Positions 1 to 9,027 of a stretch of DNA of 64,000 nucleotides are shown here, one piece after another. The translations under genes were made by a program, and so were the position numbers. The DNA comes from Bacillus aerolatus. GTDB taxonomy: Bacteria; Bacillota; Bacilli; Bacillales; Domibacillaceae. Below the pieces are notes generated by a model. The model was not told the origin of the DNA. It saw only the letters and a list, made by a program, of their open reading frames with translations, and made no database searches. The stretch is from contig NZ_WEIO01000001.1 in assembly GCF_009183655.1 (NCBI RefSeq), positions 248,001 through 312,000 on the forward strand, read 5' to 3'. The number at the start of each line of letters is the position of its first letter. Positions within the stretch are counted from its first letter, which is position 1.

Positions 1-122
1 AGGGGACTTTCCAACAAATGGATTTAATGGTTTTAGTTAATGAGAAATTATACTCAACCGACGTTTATTATCAATTAAAGCAAATACAGCATGTCGTCAG
101 CGTTGAAATGGAAGCACTTTGA
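1..122 (+). CDS. 3' end of an unidentified gene (partial)
   Basis: An open frame enters from the left edge (codons in phase from base 3) and ends at TGA 120-122, giving about 39 residues. The tail has alternating hydrophobic stretches and ends in VVSVEMEAL, which loosely resembles the last strand of an ACT-like or MgtC-type C-terminal domain. It does not look like the end of RecN, the gene usually found just before spoIVB in Bacillus. A rho-independent terminator follows at once, supporting a real gene end. Family not identified; too little is visible to assign a function. Confidence 0.5.
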   Translation, partial: GTFQQMDLMVLVNEKLYSTDVYYQLKQIQHVVSVEMEAL

Positions 123-151
123 ACAGCCTGAATAATACAGGCTGTTTTTTT
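123..151 (+). terminator. Rho-independent terminator
   Basis: Inverted repeat ACAGCCTG / CAGGCTGT with a 7-nt loop followed by a run of T. It directly follows the stop codon of the partial gene. Confidence 0.8.
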
Positions 152-267
152 GTCATTCACATCCAACTAAGGGCAGCTTTTTACGTAATAAATGACGGGC
201 TTCAAGGAAAAAGTAAATAGTACAGCCAGCAGTTCAGGCTCGATTAGAAGCGAGGAGAGTGAACGGT

Positions 268-1473
268 TTGAACAAACAACTATTCAACATAACCACTGGT
301 GGAATTCTCCTTGTTTCTTTTATATTATGTTTAATGATCGGCTCTTTTACAAACCATGTTCATGCCGCAAGCATGAGCGATATTGAAAAGGAAAAAATAA
401 CAGCTGCAACAGGCAGCACACTTGATGAAAAAGACAAGCTTCTGCAGCTGGCAGGTTTTTCAGCTAAACCTGAAAAAGCGACAGATGTCCGTGACGTCCG
501 GATCATTCCAGGCGGCCAGTCGATCGGCATTAAGCTGAACACGCTCGGTGTACTCGTTGTTGGCCATCATCTCGTCGAAACAGCTGACGGCAAGCAGTCG
601 CCGGGTGAGAAGGCAGGCATTCGAGTTGGGGATATGATCACCGAAATTAACGGTAAGAAGATTGAACAAATGCAGGAAATCGGTGCATTTGTTCAACAAG
701 CCGGACAAGAAGCTGAACCACTGAATGTGACGGTCCGCAGAAATAAAAAAGTGATTCATACGAAGCTGCAGCCGCTAAAGGATGAGAATGAACAGTCATA
801 TAAACTTGGTTTATATATACGTGATTCTGCATCCGGAATCGGGACGCTTACTTTTTTTGAACCTGAATCAAAAAAATATGGAGCACTTGGCCACGTCATT
901 TCTGATGCAGACACGAAAAAACCGATTATTGTTCAAGATGGGGAAATTGTAAAGTCTACGGTTACATCAATCGAAAAAGGCCGTCACGGAAATCCGGGAG
1001 AAAAGCTGGCCCGATTCTCAACCGGACAAAAACAGCTCGGCGATATCTCGAGAAACAGCCCTTATGGTATATTCGGCCGTTTAAACAAACCGCTGTCCAA
1101 TGGAGTGATAAATAAAGCTTATCCGGTCGCTTTATCGCATGAAGTGAAAGAAGGGCCCGCTAAAATATTGACAGTCGTCAATCAAGAAAAAGTGGAATGG
1201 TACGATATTGAAATTGTCAGCACGATTCCTCAAAAATATCCGGCGACAAAGGGAATGGTTTTAAAAGTAACGGATAAAAAGCTGCTCGACAAAACAGGAG
1301 GGATTGTCCAGGGAATGAGCGGCAGCCCAATTATTCAAAACGGAAAAGTAATTGGAGCTGTCACACATGTGTTCGTTAATGATCCGACTTCAGGATATGG
1401 AGTTCATATCGAATGGATGCTCAACGAAGCGGGCATTCCGTTAACTGAATCTAAAGAGAGTCAAGCGGGTTGA
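268..1473 (+). CDS. spoIVB: SpoIVB, sporulation signalling serine peptidase
   Basis: SpoIVB is made in the forespore, is secreted into the intermembrane space and cleaves SpoIVFA, which releases pro-sigma-K processing by SpoIVFB. The protein has an N-terminal hydrophobic anchor (about residues 8-30), a PDZ domain (about 90-160) and a C-terminal S55 peptidase domain. The catalytic-type motif GMSGSP sits at residues 349-354. Length (401 aa) is close to the B. subtilis protein (about 426). The in-frame GTG at 259 lies only 1 nt after AGGAG (253-257), whereas TTG at 268 has 10 nt spacing, so TTG is preferred. It lies upstream of spo0A, as in all bacilli I know. Confidence 0.93.
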   Translation: MNKQLFNITTGGILLVSFILCLMIGSFTNHVHAASMSDIEKEKITAATGSTLDEKDKLLQLAGFSAKPEKATDVRDVRIIPGGQSIGIKLNTLGVLVVGHHLVETADGKQSPGEKAGIRVGDMITEINGKKIEQMQEIGAFVQQAGQEAEPLNVTVRRNKKVIHTKLQPLKDENEQSYKLGLYIRDSASGIGTLTFFEPESKKYGALGHVISDADTKKPIIVQDGEIVKSTVTSIEKGRHGNPGEKLARFSTGQKQLGDISRNSPYGIFGRLNKPLSNGVINKAYPVALSHEVKEGPAKILTVVNQEKVEWYDIEIVSTIPQKYPATKGMVLKVTDKKLLDKTGGIVQGMSGSPIIQNGKVIGAVTHVFVNDPTSGYGVHIEWMLNEAGIPLTESKESQAG

Positions 1474-1481
1474 ACAAGCAG

Positions 1482-1507
1482 CAAGCGGAGAAATCCGCTT
1501 GTTTTTT
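1482..1507 (+). terminator. Terminator of spoIVB
   Basis: CAAGCGGA / TCCGCTTG arms with a GAAA tetraloop and a TTTTTT tail, 8 nt after the spoIVB stop. It separates spoIVB from the spo0A promoter region. Confidence 0.85.
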
Positions 1508-1529
1508 CCATTTATAAATGGAAGAAATT

Positions 1530-1536
1530 CGTCGAA
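1530..1536 (+). promoter_or_regulatory. Near-consensus 0A box upstream of spo0A
   Basis: CGTCGAA differs from the Spo0A~P binding consensus TGTCGAA at one base. It lies about 70 bp upstream of a perfect box (1599-1605), a layout expected for autoregulation of spo0A. Position and similarity only; binding not shown. Confidence 0.4.
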
Positions 1537-1579
1537 AATAAGAGAAAATCAACGAAAAAAATATATATTATTAAAATTT

Positions 1580-1606
1580 AAAGGAAATCATTTCCCTTTG
1601 TCGAAA
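1580..1606 (+). promoter_or_regulatory. Sigma-H-like spo0A promoter with overlapping 0A box
   Basis: A -35 element AAAGGAAAT (1580-1588) matches RnAGGAwWW fully. After an 11-nt spacer comes GTCGAAA (1600-1606), one base off the sigma-H -10 RnnGAAT. A perfect 0A box TGTCGAA (1599-1605) lies on this -10. This matches the sporulation promoter of spo0A in B. subtilis in kind: sigma-H dependent and Spo0A controlled. Confidence 0.6.
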
Positions 1607-1665
1607 AAACTATTAGAATAAACATACAGTTACACGAGAGTGGAAGGACGAGGAGGAAATTAAAA

Positions 1666-2454
1666 ATGACTAAAATAAAAGTAGCCATTGTAGATGATAA
1701 TCGCGACCTTGTTAAAATGCTGGAGGAATATATTTCTTCACAAGAAGACATGGAAGTTACAGGAAAAGCGAGCAATGGACAGGACTGTTTACAAATGTTG
1801 CCTGATGCTAAGCCGGATGTGTTGATTTTGGATATTATTATGCCGCACGTAGATGGATTGGCTGTGCTCGAGAAAATGAGAGAGCTTGATCTTAATCCGG
1901 TGCCAAATGTCATTATGCTTACAGCTTTTGGTCAAGAAGATGTGACGAAAAAAGCAGTGGAGCTTGGTGCATCTTATTTTATGTTGAAACCGTTTGATAT
2001 TGAAAGTCTCTTCAGCCATATTCGCCAAGTGAGCGGCAATGAAAGCTCCCTCATGCAATGCTCTTCGCAAGGTCTAATGAAACAGCCGGCTAAAAAAACA
2101 ATCAACCTTGATGCCAATATTACAAGCATCATCCATGAAATTGGCGTTCCTGCTCATATTAAAGGATACATGTATTTGCGTGAAGCCATTTCTATGGTGT
2201 ACAACGACATTGAATTGCTCGGGTCCATTACAAAAGTTTTGTATCCGGATATTGCCAAAAAATACAATACGACTGCGAGCCGCGTTGAACGGGCCATTCG
2301 TCACGCGATTGAAGTAGCGTGGAGCCGTGGCAATATCGACTCGATATCCAGCTTATTTGGCTATACAGTTTCCATGACGAAAGCAAAGCCGACGAACAGT
2401 GAATTCATCGCGATGGTGGCTGATAAACTGCGCCTTGAGCATAAAGCTTCTTGA
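1666..2454 (+). CDS. spo0A: Spo0A, sporulation response regulator
   Basis: Spo0A is the phosphorelay end point: phosphorylated, it binds 0A boxes to start sporulation and repress abrB. The receiver domain (residues 3-125) has the acidic pair D10-D11, the phosphoacceptor D56 in [10 protein letters not shown] in MLTAFG and the conserved K in FMLKPFD. The C-terminal DNA-binding domain (about 150-262) carries the recognition helix around [16 protein letters not shown]. At 262 aa it is full length. A strong site GAGGAGG precedes the ATG. Single-gene unit following spoIVB. Confidence 0.98.
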   Translation: MTKIKVAIVDDNRDLVKMLEEYISSQEDMEVTGKASNGQDCLQMLPDAKPDVLILDIIMPHVDGLAVLEKMRELDLNPVPNVIMLTAFGQEDVTKKAVELGASYFMLKPFDIESLFSHIRQVSGNESSLMQCSSQGLMKQPAKKTINLDANITSIIHEIGVPAHIKGYMYLREAISMVYNDIELLGSITKVLYPDIAKKYNTTASRVERAIRHAIEVAWSRGNIDSISSLFGYTVSMTKAKPTNSEFIAMVADKLRLEHKAS

Positions 2455-2581
2455 AAGGGAAAAAATCCGGATTCTTAATAGCTCAACAGCAATAAACGAA
2501 AAAGGAAGCGCTATCAAATACAGTTGCCTGCTTGCTAAACTTTTGCCCACAGCCGCGGGTATGAAAAAAGGATGTGTTTCT

Positions 2582-3316
2582 ATGACCGCTATCTTTGCTC
2601 ATCGCGGCTTTTCTGCAATAGCCCCCGAAAACACGATGGCTGCCTTTCGAGCAGCAGAAGAGGCAGGAGCAGACGGCATTGAACTGGATGTTCAGCTAAC
2701 AAAAGATGGGCGCCTCGCTGTCATCCATGACGAAAAGCTGGATCGGACAACAAACGGCCGCGGCTTTGTGAAAGACTGGGAGTGGAAAGAGTTAGCTCAG
2801 CTCGAAGCAAAGTATAAGTTTTCGACACTCACTCGGGACACAGGCATTCCACTGCTTGAAGATGTATTCGAATGGATGAGAGAAAATGAAATCATTTGTA
2901 ACATTGAGTTGAAGAATAATGAATTTCCTTACGTTGGTATGGAAGAAAAGGTTATTCGGCTCATTCGTCAATTTAACTATGAAAGCCGTGTCATTATTTC
3001 TTCTTTTAATCATTATTCCTTAACTTATGCATATCAGCTCGCACCTGATTTAGAGACGGCTGCCCTCTATTCATCCCATCTTTATATGCCGTGGAAATAT
3101 GCGGAAGCGATCCGGGCGGGAGCGATTCACCCGCACATTCGCACAGTCAAAAGTGAAATTATCCGCTCGGCTGTCGAGCATGGCATTCAAATCCGGCCTT
3201 ATACGGTGAATAAGGAAAAGCAAATGAAGTGGCTCATTGAAGAAGGGTGCTCAGCCATCGTTACAGATGATCCGAGAACAGCTTTATCTATTCGGGACAG
3301 TATACTTGATTTTTAA
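2582..3316 (+). CDS. yqiK: Glycerophosphodiester phosphodiesterase (GDPD family)
   Basis: Cytoplasmic GDPD TIM-barrel enzyme that hydrolyses glycerophosphodiesters to glycerol-3-phosphate and an alcohol, used in phospholipid turnover. Visible family motifs are HRGFSAIAPENTMAAF at the N-terminus (catalytic His, metal Glu/Asn), ELDVQLTKDG, the second His in IHDEKLDRTTNG and the central IELKN. The frame is open further upstream to 2399, inside spo0A, but ATG 2582 follows AAAGGA and gives 244 residues, the usual length for YqiK. In B. subtilis yqiG and the mmg operon lie between spo0A and yqiK; here they are adjacent. Confidence 0.9.
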   Translation: MTAIFAHRGFSAIAPENTMAAFRAAEEAGADGIELDVQLTKDGRLAVIHDEKLDRTTNGRGFVKDWEWKELAQLEAKYKFSTLTRDTGIPLLEDVFEWMRENEIICNIELKNNEFPYVGMEEKVIRLIRQFNYESRVIISSFNHYSLTYAYQLAPDLETAALYSSHLYMPWKYAEAIRAGAIHPHIRTVKSEIIRSAVEHGIQIRPYTVNKEKQMKWLIEEGCSAIVTDDPRTALSIRDSILDF

Positions 3317-3318
3317 AG

Positions 3319-3372
3319 AAAAAGCTCCTTGTGCAGGTCTGCCAAACGGCAGAAGCGCACAAGGAGCTTTTT
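3319..3372. terminator. Bidirectional terminator between convergent genes
   Basis: A 16-bp perfect stem, AAAAAGCTCCTTGTGC with its complement ending in TTTTT, has A and T runs on opposite sides so it can end transcription from both the yqiK-like gene and the convergent DUF2627 gene. It overlaps the stop codon of the latter. Confidence 0.85.
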
Positions 3373-3607
3373 ATCTGTTTTTGAATTTATCTTGCACTTT
3401 ATTGTTTTTACGATCACGCCGAAAAATAAAGCCGGCAACAAATCCAAGTCCCCCGATAAATAAAAACAAACCAACAAGAAATTGCAGCCAAAGGAATGGA
3501 AAAGGAGGCTGCAATATACCAAATAGCATATCTCTCATTAACTTTATGCCCAGCCCTGCCAAAAAGCCGGGAATGACTAATACTAGTAACGCTAACATTC
3601 GGATCAT
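3371..3607 (-). CDS. yqzF: DUF2627 small membrane protein (YqzF-like)
   Basis: A 78-residue protein with two predicted transmembrane segments (about residues 4-24 and 40-63), a PFPFLW turn between them and a basic C-terminus (RRDRKNNK). This matches the DUF2627/YqzF family, which in B. subtilis sits between yqiK and bkdR exactly as here. Function unknown. It is transcribed away from bkdR, so the 130-bp gap at 3608-3737 holds two divergent promoters. Confidence 0.85.
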   Translation of the reverse strand: MIRMLALLVLVIPGFLAGLGIKLMRDMLFGILQPPFPFLWLQFLVGLFLFIGGLGFVAGFIFRRDRKNNKVQDKFKNR

Positions 3608-3661
3608 TCTATTACTCCTTCAATTCTTACTCTCAAAAAAAGCATATCCTACCTGTAAAAT

Positions 3662-3690
3662 TTGTCAAGTAAGATGTATGGGTATACAAT
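3662..3690 (+). promoter_or_regulatory. Sigma-A-type promoter of bkdR
   Basis: TTGTCA (3662-3667), a 17-nt spacer and TACAAT (3685-3690). The expected start point (about 3697) falls inside the palindrome at 3691-3718. Confidence 0.6.
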
Positions 3691-3718
3691 ATTAGTATGC
3701 AAAAACTTGCATACTAAT
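3691..3718. promoter_or_regulatory. Perfect 12-bp-arm palindrome, putative bkdR operator
   Basis: ATTAGTATGCAA and its exact reverse complement TTGCATACTAAT flank a 4-nt AAAC centre. It begins one base after the -10 hexamer and covers the predicted start point, the classical position for a repressor site. The TTGCA-type half resembles half-sites in the region upstream of bcd (5788-5832), suggesting BkdR autoregulation, though another regulator is possible. Confidence 0.5.
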
Positions 3719-3737
3719 AGAAATAGGGGGGGGACCT

Positions 3738-5798
3738 ATGCAAACAGCATTAATCATTGGCGGCGGGCAAGGCGGTCTTTCGGTATTGAAAATATTGGAG
3801 AACAGCCAAATGATGAAAGTGATGGCTGTAGTCGATGTAAATGAAGGCGCTCCGGCCCTCCGCCTAGCCCGGCAGCTCGGCATCCGCACGGGGAATAATT
3901 GGCGCAGCTTTATGGAAGAACGGCCGGATGTTATTATCGAAGTCACAGATAATACATGGTTGTTTGGAGAAATTCGGAAGCATGCTCCGAAGGCTGTCGT
4001 TATCCCCGGAAGCGTGGCCCGCTTGCTGGCACACCTTCTAAAGCAAAAAGAAGAACTGATTCTAAAGCTTCGAAATCAATCTTATCAATACGATGTCATT
4101 TTCGAATCGATCGATGAAGGCATGATTGTCATTGACGAAACAGAGAAAGTTATTTTATTCAATCAAAGCGCTGAACGCATATCAGGTATCAATAAAAAAG
4201 AAGCGATCGGACAATCTATTAAAGAAATTATCCCAAGCAGCCGCCTGCCGGAGGTGCTGCAAAAGAAGCAGGCCGAATTTAACCGGGAGCATAGTCTATC
4301 CGCCGATGCAAAAATCATCACATCCCGTTTTCCGATGATTACAGAAGAAGGTGAGGTAATTGGTGCTTTTTCCGTTTTTAAAGATATTACCGAAGTCGTT
4401 AATCTAGCGGAAGAAATAACAAATTTAAAAGAAATTCAAACGATGCTGGAAGCCATCATTTTCTCGAGCGATGATGCGATTTCCGTAGTGGATGAAAAAG
4501 GAAGGGGGCTGCTCATTAACCCGGCTTACACGAGACTGACCGGCTTAAGTGAAAAAGAAGTGATTGGCCAACCAGCCTCGATCGATATTTCTGAAGGTGA
4601 AAGTGTGCATTTGCAAGTGCTGGATAAGAAAAAACCGGTGCGCGGAGTAAAAATGTATGTCGGTCCGAAGAAAAAAGAAGTAGTCGTCAATGTGGCGCCT
4701 ATTATTGTTGATGACGACCTAAAAGGCAGTGTCGGGGTCATTCACGACCTGACAGAAATTCAGACGTTAACGAAACAGCTTGACCGGGCAAGGCAGATCA
4801 TCCGCACGCTTGAGGCAAAGTATACATTTGAAGAAATCATTGGCCGCTCTGAAGAAATGAAAATAGCTGTTGAACAAGCGAAAGTAGGAGCGAATACACC
4901 CGCCACCGTGCTGTTAAGAGGTGAATCGGGGACAGGAAAAGAATTGTTTGCCCATGCTATCCACAATGCCAGCGGCCGCCGCTATAATAAATTTATCCGT
5001 GTTAATTGTGCAGCTCTGACAGAATCCTTATTAGAAAGCGAGCTTTTTGGCTATGAAGATGGGGCTTTTTCCGGCGCCCGGCGCGGCGGCAAAAGAGGGC
5101 TGTTCGAAGAAGCACACAATGGCAGTATTTTCCTCGATGAAATTGGCGAATTAAGTGCTAATGTGCAGGCGAAGCTGTTGCGGGTGCTGCAGGAGCAAGA
5201 AATTGTTCGAGTCGGTGGAACAAAATCGATAACGGTTAATGTTCGCATTGTTGCGGCTACAAACGTTAACTTGGAAAAAGCGATGGCAGAAGGTGAGTTT
5301 CGTGAAGATTTATATTACCGCTTAAACCGCATGCCTATACATATTCCCCCACTTCGTAGAAGAAAAGCGGATATTTCGCTTTTATGTGACCGGTTGATCG
5401 CCAAAATTAACCAAGACTACGGAAGAAATGTGGAAGGCCTTACTCCTGAAGCGATGCAGAAGCTGATGAATTACTCTTGGCCGGGAAACGTGCGGGAACT
5501 AGAAAATGTGTTGGGAAGAGCAATGATTTTTCTCAACTATACTGACAAGCTAATCGATGCCGCTGCTTTGCCGTTTTTGGGAAAACGACGACAAGATAAT
5601 GAGAATCCAGCGGATGGACAGTCGAATTCTAAAGAAGCAGCAGAAAAGCCACTTCAAGAGATGATGGACCTTTATGAAAAAGAAGTGATTCAATTTGCAT
5701 TGGCTAAAGCGAATGGCAATAAAACGATGGCGGCTAAAGCTTTGCAAATTTCCATTCGAAATTTATATTATAAGTTGGAAAAATACAATTTGCACTAA
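3738..5798 (+). CDS. bkdR: BkdR, sigma-54-dependent activator of the bkd operon
   Basis: An enhancer-binding protein that activates RNA polymerase with sigma-54 (SigL) for branched-chain amino acid breakdown. Domain order: an N-terminal Rossmann-like part with GGGQGG near residues 8-13 (to about 110), two PAS-type sensory regions (about 120-230 and 245-350), an AAA+ domain with Walker A GESGTGK (395-401), the sigma-54 contact loop GAFSGA (442-447; GAFTGA is usual) and FLDEIGEL, and a C-terminal Fis-type helix-turn-helix (about 650-686). Length 686 aa matches the B. subtilis homologue. It lies directly before a -24/-12 promoter. Confidence 0.93.
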   Translation: MQTALIIGGGQGGLSVLKILENSQMMKVMAVVDVNEGAPALRLARQLGIRTGNNWRSFMEERPDVIIEVTDNTWLFGEIRKHAPKAVVIPGSVARLLAHLLKQKEELILKLRNQSYQYDVIFESIDEGMIVIDETEKVILFNQSAERISGINKKEAIGQSIKEIIPSSRLPEVLQKKQAEFNREHSLSADAKIITSRFPMITEEGEVIGAFSVFKDITEVVNLAEEITNLKEIQTMLEAIIFSSDDAISVVDEKGRGLLINPAYTRLTGLSEKEVIGQPASIDISEGESVHLQVLDKKKPVRGVKMYVGPKKKEVVVNVAPIIVDDDLKGSVGVIHDLTEIQTLTKQLDRARQIIRTLEAKYTFEEIIGRSEEMKIAVEQAKVGANTPATVLLRGESGTGKELFAHAIHNASGRRYNKFIRVNCAALTESLLESELFGYEDGAFSGARRGGKRGLFEEAHNGSIFLDEIGELSANVQAKLLRVLQEQEIVRVGGTKSITVNVRIVAATNVNLEKAMAEGEFREDLYYRLNRMPIHIPPLRRRKADISLLCDRLIAKINQDYGRNVEGLTPEAMQKLMNYSWPGNVRELENVLGRAMIFLNYTDKLIDAAALPFLGKRRQDNENPADGQSNSKEAAEKPLQEMMDLYEKEVIQFALAKANGNKTMAAKALQISIRNLYYKLEKYNLH

Positions 5799-5832
5799 AA
5801 TGCGTGCAAAAAAATGCATAGTGCGCAAAATT
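5788..5832. promoter_or_regulatory. Putative upstream activating sequence for BkdR
   Basis: Three related half-sites are packed here: TTTGCACTA (5790-5798, plus strand), TTTGCACGCA (minus strand, 5801-5810) and TTTGCGCACTA (minus strand, 5819-5829). The outer two form an imperfect inverted repeat. They end about 50 bp upstream of the -24 element, where an enhancer for a sigma-54 activator is expected. They overlap the end of bkdR. Confidence 0.5.
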
Positions 5833-5879
5833 CTGCAGATAGGAAATTGGAAAATAAAGCGTTTTCAATTTATTTTCTT

Positions 5880-5895
5880 TGGCATAGTAATTGCA
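5880..5895 (+). promoter_or_regulatory. Sigma-54 (-24/-12) promoter of the bkd operon
   Basis: TGGCAT at 5880-5885 and TTGCA at 5891-5895, with GG (5881-5882) and GC (5893-5894) separated by exactly 10 nt, fit the sigma-54 consensus TGGCAC-N5-TTGCW. It lies about 52 bp before bcd. Confidence 0.85.
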
Positions 5896-5947
5896 ATGAT
5901 AAAAGAGAACACATACTATTGACTATTGACAACGAGGGGGATTCACA

Positions 5948-7045
5948 ATGGAAATTTTTAAATATATGAAAACATATGATTATGAACAATTAGTGTTTTG
6001 CCAAGATGAAGCGTCCGGTTTAAAAGCTATTATCGCGATTCATGATACAACACTCGGTCCAGCGCTTGGCGGCACGAGAATGTGGACGTATGATTCCGAA
6101 GATGCGGCAATAGAAGATGCCCTTCGCCTGGCGAGAGGAATGACTTACAAAAATGCCGCTGCAGGATTAAATCTCGGCGGCGGAAAAGCGGTCATTATTG
6201 GAGATCCCCGCAAAGATAAAAATGAAGAAATGTTCCGGGCTTTTGGCCGATTTATCCAGGGGTTAAACGGCCGCTATATTACAGCGGAAGATGTTGGCAC
6301 GACTGTGGAAGATATGGATATCATTCATGATGAAACCGATTATGTTACAGGCATTTCTCCGGCATTCGGTTCTTCAGGCAATCCGTCTCCGGTTACGGCT
6401 TACGGCTGTTTTGTAGGCATGAAAGCAGCAGCTAAAGAAGCATTTGATACGGATTCTTTGGAAGGATTGACCGTTTCTGTTCAAGGTGTAGGGAACGTAG
6501 CTTACCATTTATGCCGCCATTTACATGAAGCTGGCGCGAAATTGATCGTCACAGATATTAATAAGGAAGCAGTCAAGCGGGCGGTAGATGACTTTGGGGC
6601 AACGGCCGTCAATACAGATGAAATTTACGGAGTAGAGGCGGATATTTTTGCCCCGTGTGCACTAGGAGCAGTGATCAACTCGACGACCATCCCGCAACTA
6701 AAAGTAAAAGTGATCGCCGGCTCAGCGAACAATCAGCTGAAAGAAGACAGGCATGGCGATGAACTGCATGAACGCGGCATTGTTTATGCACCCGATTATG
6801 TTATCAACGCCGGTGGAGTCATCAATGTGGCAGATGAGCTGAACGGCTATAATCGTGAGCGTGCGATGAAGAAGGTGGAATTGATTTACAACAGTATTGA
6901 AAAGACGATCGACATTTCCAAACGCGACAGCATTCCTACTTATAAAGCAGCAGACCGCATGGTGGAAGAAAGAATTCAGAAAATGAGCAAAGCGAGAAGC
7001 CAGTTTTTGTTAAATGGCCATCATATTTTATCAAGACGCAAATAA
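5948..7045 (+). CDS. bcd: Leucine (branched-chain amino acid) dehydrogenase
   Basis: NAD-dependent oxidative deamination of Leu, Val and Ile to their 2-keto acids, the first step feeding the keto-acid dehydrogenase encoded downstream. The Glu/Leu/Phe/Val dehydrogenase signature [11 protein letters not shown] (catalytic Lys near residue 80) and the nucleotide-binding [12 protein letters not shown] are clear. 365 aa, full length. ATG follows GAGGGGG. First gene of the sigma-54 operon; in B. subtilis ptb precedes it, but no ptb is present here. Confidence 0.95.
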   Translation: MEIFKYMKTYDYEQLVFCQDEASGLKAIIAIHDTTLGPALGGTRMWTYDSEDAAIEDALRLARGMTYKNAAAGLNLGGGKAVIIGDPRKDKNEEMFRAFGRFIQGLNGRYITAEDVGTTVEDMDIIHDETDYVTGISPAFGSSGNPSPVTAYGCFVGMKAAAKEAFDTDSLEGLTVSVQGVGNVAYHLCRHLHEAGAKLIVTDINKEAVKRAVDDFGATAVNTDEIYGVEADIFAPCALGAVINSTTIPQLKVKVIAGSANNQLKEDRHGDELHERGIVYAPDYVINAGGVINVADELNGYNRERAMKKVELIYNSIEKTIDISKRDSIPTYKAADRMVEERIQKMSKARSQFLLNGHHILSRRK

Positions 7046-7099
7046 TAACAGAAAACAAAGCGAGGTAAATTAATCTTTTCATGAAGCGGAGGTGCGGCC

Positions 7100-7537
7100 T
7101 TGCGAGCGAAAGCATTCCGCATGCTCGTTATGTATGTATCCGGAGAAGAGGTAAGAGCGGGTGTGTTCGATAACAAAATAGAGGTATTTGACCAAAACCT
7201 CCTAGTCGGAGAACAGCCGCTGCCACATATGTGTACAAATCTGCTGGCTTCACTTGATGAAGAAGGAATAAACATTTCGAAATTGCAGGCTGTTTGCGTG
7301 CCGGGATTTTCGGAAAAAGAGACAGCCGGACGGGTAGAAAAGGAAACAGGAGAAGAGGCAATTGTATGCGGCATGGACATGGCGAGGTATATTTCCAGGC
7401 GTCTAAACATCCAGGCTTGTTTCGCGGTACCGGGGAGTCTGTCAATTACGGGCAGTGAGCAACCCATTTACCCGGGAGATCCCTACTTGCTTTATTTAGC
7501 GGAACAAGCACTTTTCATGTTAATGAATGATCAATAA
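7100..7537 (+). CDS. Shrunken butyrate kinase-derived protein (internal deletion)
   Basis: A 145-codon intact frame in the slot occupied by buk (about 363 aa) in B. subtilis. Compared from memory of Buk, the N-terminal part aligns (GVFDN near residue 22, then LDEEGINISKLQAVC), followed by an ARYISRRLNIQACFAVPG segment like the region before the Buk active site. The last 25 residues (YPGDPYLLYLAEQALFML) resemble the extreme C-terminus of Buk. The middle, about 200 residues with the catalytic loops, is missing, and the N-terminal phosphate loop (NPGSTSTK type) reads YVSGEEVR. Start TTG 7100 with GGAGG 7 nt upstream. It cannot be an active kinase; a structural or regulatory leftover is possible. 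Confidence 0.7.
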   Translation: MRAKAFRMLVMYVSGEEVRAGVFDNKIEVFDQNLLVGEQPLPHMCTNLLASLDEEGINISKLQAVCVPGFSEKETAGRVEKETGEEAIVCGMDMARYISRRLNIQACFAVPGSLSITGSEQPIYPGDPYLLYLAEQALFMLMNDQ

Positions 7538-7576
7538 TACAATGAATATGCAGCAAGGAAAAGAGGAGGAGAAAAA

Positions 7577-9001
7577 GTGGCTGAGGAATATGATTTAGTT
7601 ATTCTCGGCGGAGGTACGGGCGGATATGTCGCCGCTATCCGCGCATCACAGCTCGGTTTAAAAATAGCAATTGTAGAAAAAAACAAGCTCGGCGGTACGT
7701 GTCTTCATAAAGGATGCATTCCTTCTAAGGCGTTATTAAGAAGTGCGGAAGTGTTTAAAATCGCTAAAAACAGTGAAGAGTTTGGCGTAACAACAGGAGA
7801 GGTGGCTTTGAATTTCGGCAAAGTACAACAACGAAAGCAAACCATTGTAGACACGCTTTATACAGGTGTTAAAGGGTTAATGAAAAAAGGAAAAATTGAT
7901 GTATATGAAGGACTGGGACGCATTTTAGGTCCATCGATTTTTTCTCCGATGCCAGGGACGGTGTCTGTCGAAATGAACGATGGCACAGACAATCCGATGC
8001 TAATTCCTAAAAACGTTATTGTTGCGACTGGTTCTCGGCCGCGCTCTTTGCCGGGACTTGATTTTGACGGGGAAGTTGTTTTATCTTCTGATGATGCATT
8101 AGAACTTGAAAATGTTCCTGAATCAGTCATTATTATCGGCGGTGGTGTCATTGGAATCGAGTGGGCATCCATGTTGGCCGATTTTGGCGCAAAAGTGACC
8201 GTTCTTGAATACGCTGGCCGGATTGTTCCGACGGAAGACGAAGAAATTTCCAAAGAAATGGAACGCCTGTTGAAAAAACGCGGAGTGGACATTGTCACCA
8301 ATGCGAAAGTACTCGCGGAAACAATGGAAAGAAACAATGGCTCCGTTGCGGTCCAAGCAAAAGTTAATGAAGACCAAAAAACGTTTTCAGCAGAAAAATT
8401 GCTCGTTTCTGTTGGCCGACAGGCGAATGTGGAAGGGATTGGAATTGAAAACACCGACATTGAAATTGAAGAAGGCTTCGTTAAAGTCAACGAGTTTTAC
8501 CAGACGAAAGAATCTCATATATATGCGATTGGGGATGTGATTGGCGGCTTGCAGCTCGCTCATGTGGCTTCTCATGAAGGAATTACCGCTGTCAATCATT
8601 TGGCCGGGGAAGAAGCGGATCCAATTGATTATACGACGGTCTCCAAATGCATTTATTCCAGTCCGGAAGCAGCAAGTGTCGGGTTAACAGAAAAAGAGGC
8701 AAGAGAACAAGGATACGATGTGAAAACAGGCAAATTTTCCTTCCGTGCCATTGGCAAAGCGCTTGTTTACGGAGAAAGTGACGGCTTCGTCAAAATGATA
8801 GCGGATAAAAAGACAGATGATTTGCTTGGCGTTCATATGATTGGTCCGCACGTTACTGACATGATTTCAGAAGCGGGTCTTGCCCGTGTACTTGATGCAG
8901 CGGCGTGGGAAGTGAGCCATACAATTCATCCGCATCCGACACTCAGTGAAGCCATCGGGGAAGCGGCTCTTGCAGTGGACGGGAAAGCGATTCATTTGTA
9001 A
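7577..9001 (+). CDS. lpdV: Dihydrolipoamide dehydrogenase (E3) of the branched-chain keto-acid complex
   Basis: FAD flavoenzyme that reoxidises dihydrolipoamide on the E2 subunit with NAD+. It shows the FAD-binding GGGTGGYVAAIRA at residues 11-23, the redox disulfide GGTCLHKGCIPSK, a second dinucleotide motif GGGVIGIEWASM, and the C-terminal catalytic HPHPTLSEA. 474 aa, standard for the family. Starts at GTG 7577 with GGAGGA 6 nt before. It lies in the bkd operon 39 nt after the buk remnant, and overlaps by one base the open frame leading to bkdAA. Confidence 0.95.
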   Translation: MAEEYDLVILGGGTGGYVAAIRASQLGLKIAIVEKNKLGGTCLHKGCIPSKALLRSAEVFKIAKNSEEFGVTTGEVALNFGKVQQRKQTIVDTLYTGVKGLMKKGKIDVYEGLGRILGPSIFSPMPGTVSVEMNDGTDNPMLIPKNVIVATGSRPRSLPGLDFDGEVVLSSDDALELENVPESVIIIGGGVIGIEWASMLADFGAKVTVLEYAGRIVPTEDEEISKEMERLLKKRGVDIVTNAKVLAETMERNNGSVAVQAKVNEDQKTFSAEKLLVSVGRQANVEGIGIENTDIEIEEGFVKVNEFYQTKESHIYAIGDVIGGLQLAHVASHEGITAVNHLAGEEADPIDYTTVSKCIYSSPEAASVGLTEKEAREQGYDVKTGKFSFRAIGKALVYGESDGFVKMIADKKTDDLLGVHMIGPHVTDMISEAGLARVLDAAAWEVSHTIHPHPTLSEAIGEAALAVDGKAIHL

Positions 9002-9027
9002 TGATAGAAAGAAGAGGGGGAATTCAT

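Noticed and set aside
192-386. 64-codon plus-strand frame overlapping the spoIVB start
   Set aside because: It overlaps spoIVB in another frame, lacks a ribosome site and shows no protein-like pattern; a shadow frame.
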